Shown here one piece after another: positions 23,290 to 30,780 of a stretch of DNA of 64,000 bases. How positions within the stretch are numbered: position 1 is the first letter of the stretch; every line of letters begins with the position of its first letter. The DNA lies in assembly GCF_000378425.1 (NCBI RefSeq), contig NZ_KB899821.1:36572-100571 (forward strand), written 5' to 3'. Under the pieces are notes generated by a model. It was given only the letters and a program-made list of their open reading frames with translations, made no database searches and was not told the origin of the DNA. The position numbers and the translations under genes were made by a program. Source of the stretch: Cohnella laeviribosi DSM 21336. Lineage in GTDB: Bacteria > Bacillota > Bacilli > Paenibacillales > Paenibacillaceae.

Positions 23290-24560
23290 TTCGGCAAATA
23301 TCCTTCCTCGTCAAAGCTCCACTCGTACGGTCCTTCCAGCACTTCGATCTGCGGATGCTTCAGCGCCTCGGGCAGCAGCGCTTCCGATATCTCGATTTCG
23401 CCGAGGTGCAGCGTATCGCGGATCCGAACGAGTTTGCACTGGGTGTAGTCGAGAATGTTGCACGTTTTGACCGCGGCCTTGATCGCCTCCCGGTCATTGG
23501 GCAGCGTCGTCGCCTGCTTCGTCGGGGCGCACACCGTCGAGGTCAGGCCGTTCGCGTACGTGCCCGGCCAGTCGGTTTTGTCCACGAGCCGCTGCGTCGT
23601 AAAGTCCGCGGTGCCGACGCCGTTCGCATTGCCTTTCGATTCCGGCGTCAAATCGAGCACGACCATCTTGTTCACCTCGGGCCCGCCATAGGCGTAAGGC
23701 GTCGGATAGCGGCCGGTAATGTTCGGGTCGGCCCCGTCGCCGCTGATGTTTTTGCCGATATAATCGATCACCAGCACGTCGATCTGGGGAAACAGAATTT
23801 TCGGAAGCCGGGATTTCGCTTCCTCCAGCAGCGGAGGCTCCTTTTCCAGCATCTCCTCCGCGGCGATGACTTCGACCCGGCAGATTTGGTCGTACGCGTT
23901 CTCCACAACGGCGACGCCGTAGCGGATCGGCAGCTTTTCGATCATCACCTGGGCCATCGCGGGCACGTTTTCCGCCATATATTTGAACCCGAGCTGATGG
24001 CACGCTTCCGCGCCCTTTTGCTTGCCGAGCCCGATCGAGATCATCTTGAGCAGCCCGCTCTCGACTTTGCCCCGGAATGCCGTATGCGGCTTGATCCGGT
24101 TGATGACGACGATGACGTCCGCCTCCTTGGCGGCGATGGCATCGCAGTATACCGGCAGTCCGTTCGGCAGCCGGTCGAGCAGCACGACCTCCATCGAGGA
24201 GCGAACGGGAACGCCCATCCGCTGCTCGTCGATGCCGAGATGCGCAAGCACTTCCTTCTGCCCTTCGGCCGTCGCGCCCCCGTGGCTGCCCATGCACGGC
24301 ACGATAAACGGCTCGGCGCCCTGCCGCTTCAAATCGTCGATGACCGCTTTCGTCAGCTCGTCAATCCGGTTGATGCCCCGGCTTCCGACGGCCACCGCCA
24401 CCTTCTGTCCCGGCTTGACGGCGGCGCACGGCGCGGCGCGCAGCTTCTCCGCCAATTCGCCGATCGGGTCCGCGAGCTTGTCGTCGGGAAATTTCTGGCG
24501 GATGCGCACCATGCGCGGAATCGGGATGCCTTCCAGCAATTTGGTCAAAATATCGCTCAT
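23286..24560 (-). CDS. LarA-superfamily nickel-pincer epimerase, candidate D-gluconate/D-mannonate 2-epimerase
   Basis: This 424-residue protein belongs to the LarA superfamily (DUF2088). MGSHGGAT (His93) and RIKPHTAFRGKVESGLLKM (His159, with candidate cofactor lysines 165 and 172) correspond to the metal-binding and covalent-anchor region of lactate racemase. GLGKQKGAEACHQLGF and DYIGKNISGDGADPNITGRY follow. Known members racemise or epimerise alpha-hydroxyacids, including lactate, malate, phenyllactate and D-gluconate at C2. Adjacent SDR (UxuB-type), gluconokinase and larEBC genes favour the aldonate 2-epimerase role over lactate racemisation, and no lactate permease or larR is present. It overlaps both neighbours by 4 bp. 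Confidence 0.8.
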   Translation of the reverse strand: MSDILTKLLEGIPIPRMVRIRQKFPDDKLADPIGELAEKLRAAPCAAVKPGQKVAVAVGSRGINRIDELTKAVIDDLKRQGAEPFIVPCMGSHGGATAEGQKEVLAHLGIDEQRMGVPVRSSMEVVLLDRLPNGLPVYCDAIAAKEADVIVVINRIKPHTAFRGKVESGLLKMISIGLGKQKGAEACHQLGFKYMAENVPAMAQVMIEKLPIRYGVAVVENAYDQICRVEVIAAEEMLEKEPPLLEEAKSRLPKILFPQIDVLVIDYIGKNISGDGADPNITGRYPTPYAYGGPEVNKMVVLDLTPESKGNANGVGTADFTTQRLVDKTDWPGTYANGLTSTVCAPTKQATTLPNDREAIKAAVKTCNILDYTQCKLVRIRDTLHLGEIEISEALLPEALKHPQIEVLEGPYEWSFDEEGYLPK

Positions 24561-25324
24561 ATCGTCATCGCTCCAAATCCGCCGTCCACCCGCAGCGTCG
24601 TTCCCGTTACGAACGAGGACGCTTTGGCGGAAGCGAGATAAATGACCGCGCCTTGCAGCTCCTCCGGTTTGCCGAACCGGCCCATCGGCGTATGGTTCAT
24701 AATCGACTGCACCCGTTCGGGAGACAGGATTTTACGGTTTTGCTCGGCCGGAAAAAAGCCCGGAATAATCGCATTCACCCGAACGTTGTGCGGAGCGAAC
24801 TCGCGCGCGAGAAATTTCGTGATGCTGTTGATGCCCGCCTTGGAAGCGGAATACGTAAACACCTTGGACAGAGGCGGGTCGGACGACACCGATGAAATGT
24901 TGATGATGGAGCCTCCCTCGCCCTGATCGATCAGCCGTTTGCCGAATATTTGCGCGGTCAGGACCGCGCTTTTCAGGTTGACGTCCATAATCCGGTCCCA
25001 TTCTTCCATCTTCAGTTCGAAAAACGGGGTCGAGCTGTTCATTCCCGCACAGTGAACGACCGTATCGACGCGGCCGCCCCACTCCAACACGCGGCGAAGC
25101 GTCTCGCGCAGGTCTTCCTCGCGCGTCGCGTCGGCGCGGATGCAGACCGCTTCCCCGCCGGCTTCGGCGATCCGGTTGCGGACCGCTTCGGCTTTGTCCA
25201 TATCCCGTCCGACGACGGCGACTTTCGAACCGGCTGCCGCAAGCGCTTCCGACATGGCGCCGCCAAGCACGCCGTTGCCGCCGATCACGACCGATACCGT
25301 ACCTCGAAGATCAAATAAATTCAT
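24557..25324 (-). CDS. SDR-family oxidoreductase, probable D-mannonate oxidoreductase (fructuronate reductase, UxuB-type)
   Basis: This 255-residue short-chain dehydrogenase has a modified cofactor motif (IGGNGVLGGAMSEAL in place of TGxxxGxG), AGMNSSTP, NISSVSSDPP and catalytic YSASK. IIPGFFPAEQNRKIL resembles the PGFFxTEQNR segment of SDR-type D-mannonate oxidoreductases such as Bacillus YjmF. I start at the ATG at 25324 (MNLFDL) because GGGGG lies 8 nt before it; an ATG two codons earlier is too close to that site. It is the first gene of the operon with the LarA-like protein, kinase and larEBC, and is controlled by a palindromic operator. A gluconate 5-dehydrogenase is the main alternative. 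Confidence 0.8.
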   Translation of the reverse strand: MNLFDLRGTVSVVIGGNGVLGGAMSEALAAAGSKVAVVGRDMDKAEAVRNRIAEAGGEAVCIRADATREEDLRETLRRVLEWGGRVDTVVHCAGMNSSTPFFELKMEEWDRIMDVNLKSAVLTAQIFGKRLIDQGEGGSIINISSVSSDPPLSKVFTYSASKAGINSITKFLAREFAPHNVRVNAIIPGFFPAEQNRKILSPERVQSIMNHTPMGRFGKPEELQGAVIYLASAKASSFVTGTTLRVDGGFGAMTI

Positions 25325-25360
25325 GTCCATCCCCCAATTGCCGCATGGTGAAAAGCACTA

Positions 25361-25378
25361 AATAACAACGTTGTTATT
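25361..25378. promoter_or_regulatory. LacI-family operator at the SDR-larA-gntK-larEBC promoter
   Basis: AATAACAACGTTGTTATT is a perfect 18 bp palindrome. It begins a few bases downstream of the -10 box of the minus-strand promoter at 25382-25410 and covers the expected transcription start, a classic repressor position. Confidence 0.88.
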
Positions 25379-25381
25379 GCC

Positions 25382-25410
25382 ATCATAGCCGAAACCCTCT
25401 CCCGTGTCCA
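25382..25410 (-). promoter_or_regulatory. Promoter of the SDR-larA-gntK-larEBC operon
   Basis: On the minus strand TGGACA (25410-25405) and TATGAT (25387-25382) are separated by exactly 17 bp. The operator palindrome follows at once. The SDR start codon is about 58 bp downstream of the -10 box. Confidence 0.7.
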
Positions 25411-25470
25411 TAGGATACGCAAAATGAAAATCGACTTCCTTTTCATGATACGATCGTATAAGATAAGGAT

Positions 25471-25486
25471 AATAACAACGTTGTTA
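25471..25486. promoter_or_regulatory. LacI-family operator upstream of the LacI-type regulator gene (autoregulation)
   Basis: ATAACAACGTTGTTAA differs by one base from the perfect palindrome at 18682. Its centre is 109 bp from that of the 25361 operator, so both could be bridged by a DNA loop. It lies about 117 bp upstream of the regulator start. Confidence 0.8.
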
Positions 25487-25602
25487 ACCGCAGCGGCCGG
25501 CAGCCCGTTTGGAGATAGCCGGCTCCGTTTGGGCAAATCTTCCCGACGGATCGGTTCCCGTTTCGTTTATGTCGTTCAATTCGTTTGCGGAGGTGGCGGC
25601 CT

Positions 25603-26631
25603 TTGTCCGTTACGATCAAAGACATCGCCGAGCGCGCCGGCGTAAGTTTTTCCACCGTGTCCAAAGCGCTCCGGAACAGCCCGCTCGTGCATGAGAAGAC
25701 CAAGGCGAAAATTCTCGCGATCGCCAAGGACATGGGCTACCAGCCGAATATCGCGGCCCGGCGGCTCGTCTCCAAGCGCAGCGGCGTCATCGGCGTCGTC
25801 TGGCCTTCCGTCGAGCGCACGACGCTGTCCTCTCTCATCACGCTGATCAATGCGGAATTGGAGAAAAGCGGGTACGCCACGCTGTTGTCCATCAACCGGG
25901 CCGATTCGGCGATCGAGACGTTCCGCCGGTTCCAGGTCGACGCGATCCTGCTGTTTTCGGAGCGGGCCGAACCGCAGATCAATTCCGCCGTAGCGAGGGG
26001 CATCCCGGTGCTTTGCTACGGAAACGCAGTGCGGTCGGTTTTTCCCACGCTGGACATCAACCGCAAAAAAGCGGTGCGGCTTGGCGTCCGCCATTTGTTC
26101 GAACTGGGCCACCGCAGCATGGCGTATATCGGGAGGCCGAATGTCCGCGACCCGCTCCAGGAGGAAAAGGCGTCCGCCTTTCTCGAAGAGCTGCGCAGCC
26201 TGATCGGCGAGGCCGCTTCGGAGCAAACGGTCGTGACGACATCCGGAATGGAGTTTCACGACGGCTATCTCGCGGCCAAAGCGCTGCTGCAGTCTCCGGA
26301 TCGTCCGACCGCGCTGTTCGGAGGAAGCTACGATCTGACGAGGGGAATTTTGCGCGCCGCCGCCGAGCTGCATATTCGCATCCCCGAAGAGGTGTCGCTT
26401 GTCGCCTTCGACCACATCCCGCAGATGGACAATCTGGAAGTGCCGGTCACGGCGGTCGGCGTCGATATTTCGACCATGGCCGCGACGCTCGCCCGCAAGC
26501 TGCTCGACATGATCGAGGCGGGGCCGGGCGGACGGGAGGACGACGCGGGAAGCGCCGAAACGGTCGTGCTCGAGCCCGAGCTGGTCTTGCGGGCTTCGAC
26601 CGCGCCGCCTGCTTCGGGTCGCGGGAGCTGA
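25603..26631 (+). CDS. LacI-family transcriptional regulator of the uronate/aldonate genes
   Basis: This 342-residue regulator starts at the TTG at 25603 (SVTIKDIAERAG follows), with GGAGGTGG 6 nt upstream. The frame runs 18 bp further but would place the start before the ribosome site. The N-terminal helix-turn-helix and hinge (residues 1-60, with the NIAARRLVSKRSG hinge region) are standard, and a periplasmic-binding-like effector domain follows. It is divergent from the SDR-larA operon. Three near-identical palindromes (at both target promoters and its own) make it the likely repressor, acting like KdgR. The inducer is unknown; an aldonate or keto-uronate is expected. Confidence 0.88.
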   Translation: MSVTIKDIAERAGVSFSTVSKALRNSPLVHEKTKAKILAIAKDMGYQPNIAARRLVSKRSGVIGVVWPSVERTTLSSLITLINAELEKSGYATLLSINRADSAIETFRRFQVDAILLFSERAEPQINSAVARGIPVLCYGNAVRSVFPTLDINRKKAVRLGVRHLFELGHRSMAYIGRPNVRDPLQEEKASAFLEELRSLIGEAASEQTVVTTSGMEFHDGYLAAKALLQSPDRPTALFGGSYDLTRGILRAAAELHIRIPEEVSLVAFDHIPQMDNLEVPVTAVGVDISTMAATLARKLLDMIEAGPGGREDDAGSAETVVLEPELVLRASTAPPASGRGS

Positions 26632-26713
26632 GCGCTGCGCATCTTCAGCGCACGTATGCCGTACGGGCTGATCCCGTGAATACGGGGCGTTTCGGCCTAA
26701 ATCCGCCGTTTTT

Positions 26714-27439
26714 TCAAAGAAGATGCGATGCGCTTGAACGGTGCTGGGTTACGGGTTTGCTTTTCACCAGAAAAAAGCCGAATACCGCGGCAATAACAGC
26801 GATCAACAGGCCGGCTATCAAACCTAAAAAACGCGGAGACATCACTTCCAACAACAATCCGGAGAGGAACATGGTGGCGCCTAAGATGGAGTTTCGCAAA
26901 GTCGAAAATAGACCGAACATGCGTCCATGAAGGTTACGGTCGATGGTATGCATCACCAACGTATTGGTGCTCGCATTTCCCACGCTTGCGCCTACGGTGG
27001 CTATGAGGAGAAAAAGAGAAGCAAAAGTCAAATTGGGCGACTGGCTTACAAGCAGATGGGCAATCCCCTCGACGACAAACCCGACGGCTGCGGCAGGCAA
27101 TATCCAGCGGGACAGGTACGGGGTCAATCCTCCTCCCAAAATGAAGCCCAATCCCAGTGAGGCGTATAAAATCCCGACTCCTTGATTGCCGGCATGAAAA
27201 ATGTCAAAGGAATAGACGCTTAACAATACGTTAACCGCCCCGCCTCCAATAGGCCATAGTGCGGAAAGAATGATCATCACCTTAACGAATGAAGAGGATC
27301 GAACGATCGCGTACGTTTCGCTCATTTGACGCTTGATTTTCGTTTGGACGGCGCGCTTTTCCGAGACGGGGACTTGAATGTTTAGGGTCAACAGAGCGGA
27401 GAACAGAAAGGACAGCGCGTTTAGCCAAAATGCCTCATG
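26714..27439 (-). pseudogene. MFS transporter, C-terminal half only
   Basis: The frame encodes the last six membrane helices of an MFS drug/metabolite exporter (MFS_3-like), including GVGILYASLGLGFILGGG and NLHGRMFGLFSTLRNS. Homology continues upstream of the first possible start as AFWLNALSFLFSALLTLN, which normally belongs to the end of the N-terminal half, and then stops at an in-frame TAG at 27440. The N-terminal six helices are absent from the neighbouring DNA. It is therefore a 5'-truncated remnant. Its base composition is lower in GC than its neighbours. Confidence 0.78.
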
Positions 27440-27554
27440 CTAATCGTTTTTGGACACTCCGTTTAATAACGGTATATGGATAATATAAATAATTATAGAA
27501 AAACCAAAATAGGTCTTTTTTCGCTTTTTTAGGTATAACATGATCGGACTCCGC

Positions 27555-27600
27555 CAAAAAAAAGTTCCGCCCGCCCCAAAACGGGTGCGAACGGAACTTA
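27555..27600 (-). terminator. Terminator of pgi
   Basis: On the minus strand AAGTTCCG (27599-27592) pairs with CGGAACTT (27569-27562), enclosing a GC-rich loop that can itself pair, and is followed by eight T in total. It lies about 50 bp past the pgi stop codon. Confidence 0.85.
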
Positions 27601-27652
27601 ACGACAGCGCCCGGACAAATCCGGTTGCGTTGTACGATCAACCGATACGGTT

Positions 27653-29002
27653 TTACAGCCGCGCTTCCAGCGCCTTCTTCTCGGCTTCGTAGCCCGGCTT
27701 GCCGAGCAGCGCGAACATGTTTTTCTTGTAAGCTTCGACGCCCGGCTGGTCGAACGGATTGACGCCGAGCAGGTAGCCGCTCACGCCGCACGCGATTTCG
27801 AAGAAATACACGAGCTTGCCGAACGTGCGCGGGGTCATGTCCGGAAGATGAACGACCAGGTTCGGCACTTGGCCGTCCGTGTGCGCCAGCAGCGTGCCTT
27901 CGAACGCTTTCTTGTTGACGAAATCGAGCGTTTTGCCCGCCAGGAAGTTCAGGCCGTCCAGATCGGCCGGATCGCTTTCGATCGTAATTTGCTCCGGCAC
28001 TTCGCCCACTTGCAGCACCGTTTCGAAGATGATCCGGTTGCCTTCCTGGATGAACTGCCCCATCGAGTGCAAGTCCGTGGAGAAGTCGACCGATGCCGGG
28101 TAAATGCCTTTGAAGTCTTTGCCTTCGCTTTCCCCGTACAGCTGCTTCCACCATTCGGAGACGAAATGCAGGCCCGGCTCGTAGTTGACGAGAATCTCGA
28201 CCGTCTTGCCTTTGCGGTAAAGCGCGTTGCGGATCGCCGCGTATTGGTAGGCCGGGTTTTCATGCACATTCGGGTTATTGTAAAGCTTGGCCGCTTCCTG
28301 CGCGCCCTGCATGATCTCTTCGATGTCGATGCCGGCGGTCGCGATGGGCAGCAGTCCGACAGCCGTCAGCACGGAGTAGCGTCCGCCCACGTCGTCCGGA
28401 ATGACGAACGATTCGTAGCCTTCCTCGGTCGCCAGCTTCTTCAGGGCGCCGCGCGCCTTGTCGGTCGTGGCGTAAATGCGTTTCCGCGCCTCTTCCTTGC
28501 CGTATTTCTTCTCCAGCGCATCGCGGAAAATGCGGAAGGCAATCGCCGGCTCCGTCGTCGTGCCGGATTTGGAGATGACATTGATCGACCAATCCTTGCC
28601 TTCGAGCACCTGGAGCAGGTGGGCGACGTAGGTCGAGCTGATGTTGTTGCCGGCAAAGAAAATTTGCGGCGTCTTGCGCTGCTCTTTGCTGAGCGTGTTG
28701 TAGAACGAATGCGACAGCATTTCGATCGCGGCGCGCGCGCCCAGATAGGACCCGCCGATGCCGATGACGACCAGCGCGTCCGAATCCGACTGGATTTTCT
28801 TCGCGGCCGCTTGAATGCGGGCGAATTCCTCCTTGTCGTAATCGAACGGCAGGTTGATCCACCCAAGGAAATCGGAACCGGCGCCGGTGCCGTTATGTAG
28901 CTGCTCATGCGCCAGGCGGACGGCAGGGGCGAGGTTGTCGATTTCGTTTTGGCCGACGAACTGCAGCGCTTTGGAATAGTCCAAACGAATCGTAGCGCTC
29001 AT
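27653..29002 (-). CDS. pgi: Glucose-6-phosphate isomerase
   Basis: This 449-residue cytoplasmic enzyme interconverts glucose 6-phosphate and fructose 6-phosphate. Both PGI signatures are visible: [16 protein letters not shown] around residue 206, and [19 protein letters not shown] near residue 410. [11 protein letters not shown] and SKSGTTTEP are the phosphate-binding segments. The length is that of the bacterial Bacillus-type enzyme. GGGAGATACG precedes the ATG. It is a single-gene unit with its own terminator. Confidence 0.96.
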   Translation of the reverse strand: MSATIRLDYSKALQFVGQNEIDNLAPAVRLAHEQLHNGTGAGSDFLGWINLPFDYDKEEFARIQAAAKKIQSDSDALVVIGIGGSYLGARAAIEMLSHSFYNTLSKEQRKTPQIFFAGNNISSTYVAHLLQVLEGKDWSINVISKSGTTTEPAIAFRIFRDALEKKYGKEEARKRIYATTDKARGALKKLATEEGYESFVIPDDVGGRYSVLTAVGLLPIATAGIDIEEIMQGAQEAAKLYNNPNVHENPAYQYAAIRNALYRKGKTVEILVNYEPGLHFVSEWWKQLYGESEGKDFKGIYPASVDFSTDLHSMGQFIQEGNRIIFETVLQVGEVPEQITIESDPADLDGLNFLAGKTLDFVNKKAFEGTLLAHTDGQVPNLVVHLPDMTPRTFGKLVYFFEIACGVSGYLLGVNPFDQPGVEAYKKNMFALLGKPGYEAEKKALEARL

Positions 29003-29185
29003 TTTTTCACGTATCTCCCTTCACTCACTATCGGCATGCTCTCTTGCGCGTAGCTTTAGAATACTCAAAAACCTGCCGCGGCACAAGCTTGTACGAACGA
29101 GTTTCATCAACTCTTCATGTATAAGTTCCCATCCTCATCCAAATGTGATACAAAGATGATAACGAGAGAAATGGAGGTTTCGTGC

Positions 29186-30073
29186 ATGAGCAAAATCGGT
29201 TTTATCGGTTTGGGGATTATGGGCAAGCCTATGGCGGCGAACCTGCTGCGCAAAGGCTACGAGGTTACCGTCTACAACCGCACTCCCGGGAAAGCGGACG
29301 AGCTTGCGGCGCTTGGGGCGCTCGTTGCAAAGACGCCGCTGGAACTTGCGCAAGCCTCCGACGTCGTCGTCACGATGGTCAGCAACGACCAGGCGGTCGA
29401 AGAGATCTATTTCGGACAAAACGGCATCGCGGCCGGCATCCGTCCGGGCTCGACCGTCATCGACAGCAGCACGATTTCGCCGAGCCTGGCAAGGCGGATC
29501 GCATCCGAGCTTGCGGAGAAGTCGGTCCGGTTTCTCGACGCGCCGGTAACGGGCAGCAAGCCGGCCGCCATCGACGGCACGCTGCTGTTTATGGTCGGGG
29601 GCGACAAGGAAACGGTCGAGGCGCAGCGCGAGCTGCTGCTCGCCATGGGACGCGAGGTGCTGCACATGGGCGAGAACGGCAGCGGCGCGGCGGCCAAGCT
29701 GGCGCATAATACGATCGTCGGCATCAACGCCGCCGGCCTGATCGAAGGGATGGCGATCGCCGCCAAAGCGGGCATCGACGCCGAATCGTTCCTGAAGGTG
29801 GTGCAGGGCGGCGGCGCGGCGAGCAAGCAGGCCGAGCTCAAAGGCCGGAAAATAATCGGTCACGACTTCAGCGTCCAGTTTTCGCTCGCCCTGATGCTGA
29901 AGGATTTGAAGCTGTCGTCGGCGCTGACCGACGGGCTCGGCGTGCCGACGCCGATGCTGGAAGCGGCCAAAAGCCTGTTCCAAACGGGCCAGGCGGCCGG
30001 CTACGGGGATGAGGACCTCGCCGCGCTCGCGCGCGTGTACGAATCGTGGATCGGCAGACGGATCGGGGAATAA
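29186..30073 (+). CDS. NAD(P)-dependent beta-hydroxyacid dehydrogenase (3-hydroxyisobutyrate dehydrogenase family)
   Basis: This 295-residue protein has the N-terminal Rossmann motif IGFIGLGIMGKPMAANLL, the substrate motif DAPVTGSKPAAIDGTL and the catalytic lysine in GSGAAAKLAHN. I start at the ATG at 29186 behind GGAGG; an upstream in-frame ATG at 29117 has no ribosome site. The family includes 3-hydroxyisobutyrate, tartronate semialdehyde and succinic or glyoxylate semialdehyde reductases, which sequence reading alone does not separate. A tartronate semialdehyde or glyoxylate/succinate semialdehyde reductase is likely. Confidence 0.85.
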   Translation: MSKIGFIGLGIMGKPMAANLLRKGYEVTVYNRTPGKADELAALGALVAKTPLELAQASDVVVTMVSNDQAVEEIYFGQNGIAAGIRPGSTVIDSSTISPSLARRIASELAEKSVRFLDAPVTGSKPAAIDGTLLFMVGGDKETVEAQRELLLAMGREVLHMGENGSGAAAKLAHNTIVGINAAGLIEGMAIAAKAGIDAESFLKVVQGGGAASKQAELKGRKIIGHDFSVQFSLALMLKDLKLSSALTDGLGVPTPMLEAAKSLFQTGQAAGYGDEDLAALARVYESWIGRRIGE

Positions 30074-30177
30074 TGCTGTACGTATGCTAACGGGGCGGCC
30101 CATAAGCGAGCGTAACCGACGAAGGGACTGGCTCATCAAGGCGATACCCAAAAAGCTAGCCCCCGCATAAGAACGAA

Positions 30178-30226
30178 TGAACCTCCCAAGCCACTGTAAA
30201 AGCGCAGGTCGGAGGTTCATTTTTTT
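30178..30226 (+). terminator. Terminator downstream of the hydroxyacid dehydrogenase gene
   Basis: TGAACCTCC (30178-30186) pairs with GGAGGTTCA (30211-30219), followed by a run of seven T. Confidence 0.85.
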
Positions 30227-30447
30227 GCACCCAAAGCGGGGCTTCGAAATCCAAAACGGACTTTGGGGACAACCTCGTCAGGACAGGCCCGTTTAGATTA
30301 AACGCGGTGGGTCGGGGATTTGCTGAGGGCCATGGGGGCTATGGACCGTAAGTATGCTATGGGCATCTGGATGCCCCGGGGAAACGGCATCGGCTCCTAT
30401 GCTTGAGGCGATATAGGCGAAATGCTGGAGCGGCATAGGCGTCTACA

Positions 30448-30576
30448 TTGGAAATGATCCAATAGAATCGAGCGTTTAGGCGCCTGAAGCACACCTATGT
30501 TGGATATTTCCAATCCTTTGATCCGCTTAAGCGGGATAAGCCATCCGACGAGGAAATTCCATTGGATCATTTCCAA
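30448..30576. repeat. 16 bp perfect inverted repeat spaced by 97 bp
   Basis: TTGGAAATGATCCAAT (30448-30463) has its exact complement at 30561-30576. A related TTGGATATTTCCAA motif lies between them near 30496. This looks like a small intergenic repeat element or long-armed RNA hairpin. Confidence 0.8.
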
Positions 30577-30616
30577 CATAGGGTACCGCAAGCGATGGAA
30601 AAAGCAAATATCCTGC

Positions 30617-30740
30617 ATAAAATCCAACATGGCTTTATCTCGGATCGCCCAAAACTCGCAAACCCAACATTCATCTCCTACCGAAACGTGCAAACTCCCA
30701 AAATCCAACATCGCCTTATCCCGGATCGCCCCGAAACCGG
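30617..30740. repeat. Imperfect direct repeat of about 35 bp, two copies
   Basis: A segment beginning AAAATCCAACAT and running through TCGGATCGCCC occurs near 30617 and again near 30698, with about five differences. Together with the inverted repeat just before, it marks a repeat-rich non-coding stretch. Confidence 0.65.
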
Positions 30741-30780
30741 GGAGCCGGTCGAAACCCGAACGCCGACCGGCCGTTGCGCC

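Larger units (their letters stand above)
30074..30780. other. Long intergenic region with terminator and dispersed repeats
   Basis: This 707 bp lies between the hydroxyacid dehydrogenase and the GH42 operon end. It holds the terminator at 30178-30226, a 16 bp inverted repeat (30448/30561), an imperfect direct repeat (about 30617 and 30698) and a short CCCCG-AAAC-CGGGG hairpin near 30729-30742. Open frames across it are of low-complexity repeat type and I do not call them genes. Confidence 0.7.

Noticed and set aside
23286..24560. Simple lactate racemase LarA
   Set aside because: The gene context is aldonate and uronate metabolism (UxaE, UxuB-type SDR, gluconokinase) with no lactate permease or LarR. 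The superfamily includes aldonate epimerases, so lactate is the less likely substrate.
27435..28154. Minus-strand open frame overlapping the end of pgi
   Set aside because: It is another frame of pgi plus AT-rich downstream DNA, and its product is Arg-rich without features.
30397..30711. Minus-strand 104-codon ORF in the intergenic region
   Set aside because: It spans the inverted and direct repeats, has no convincing ribosome site, and its sequence follows the repeat pattern.
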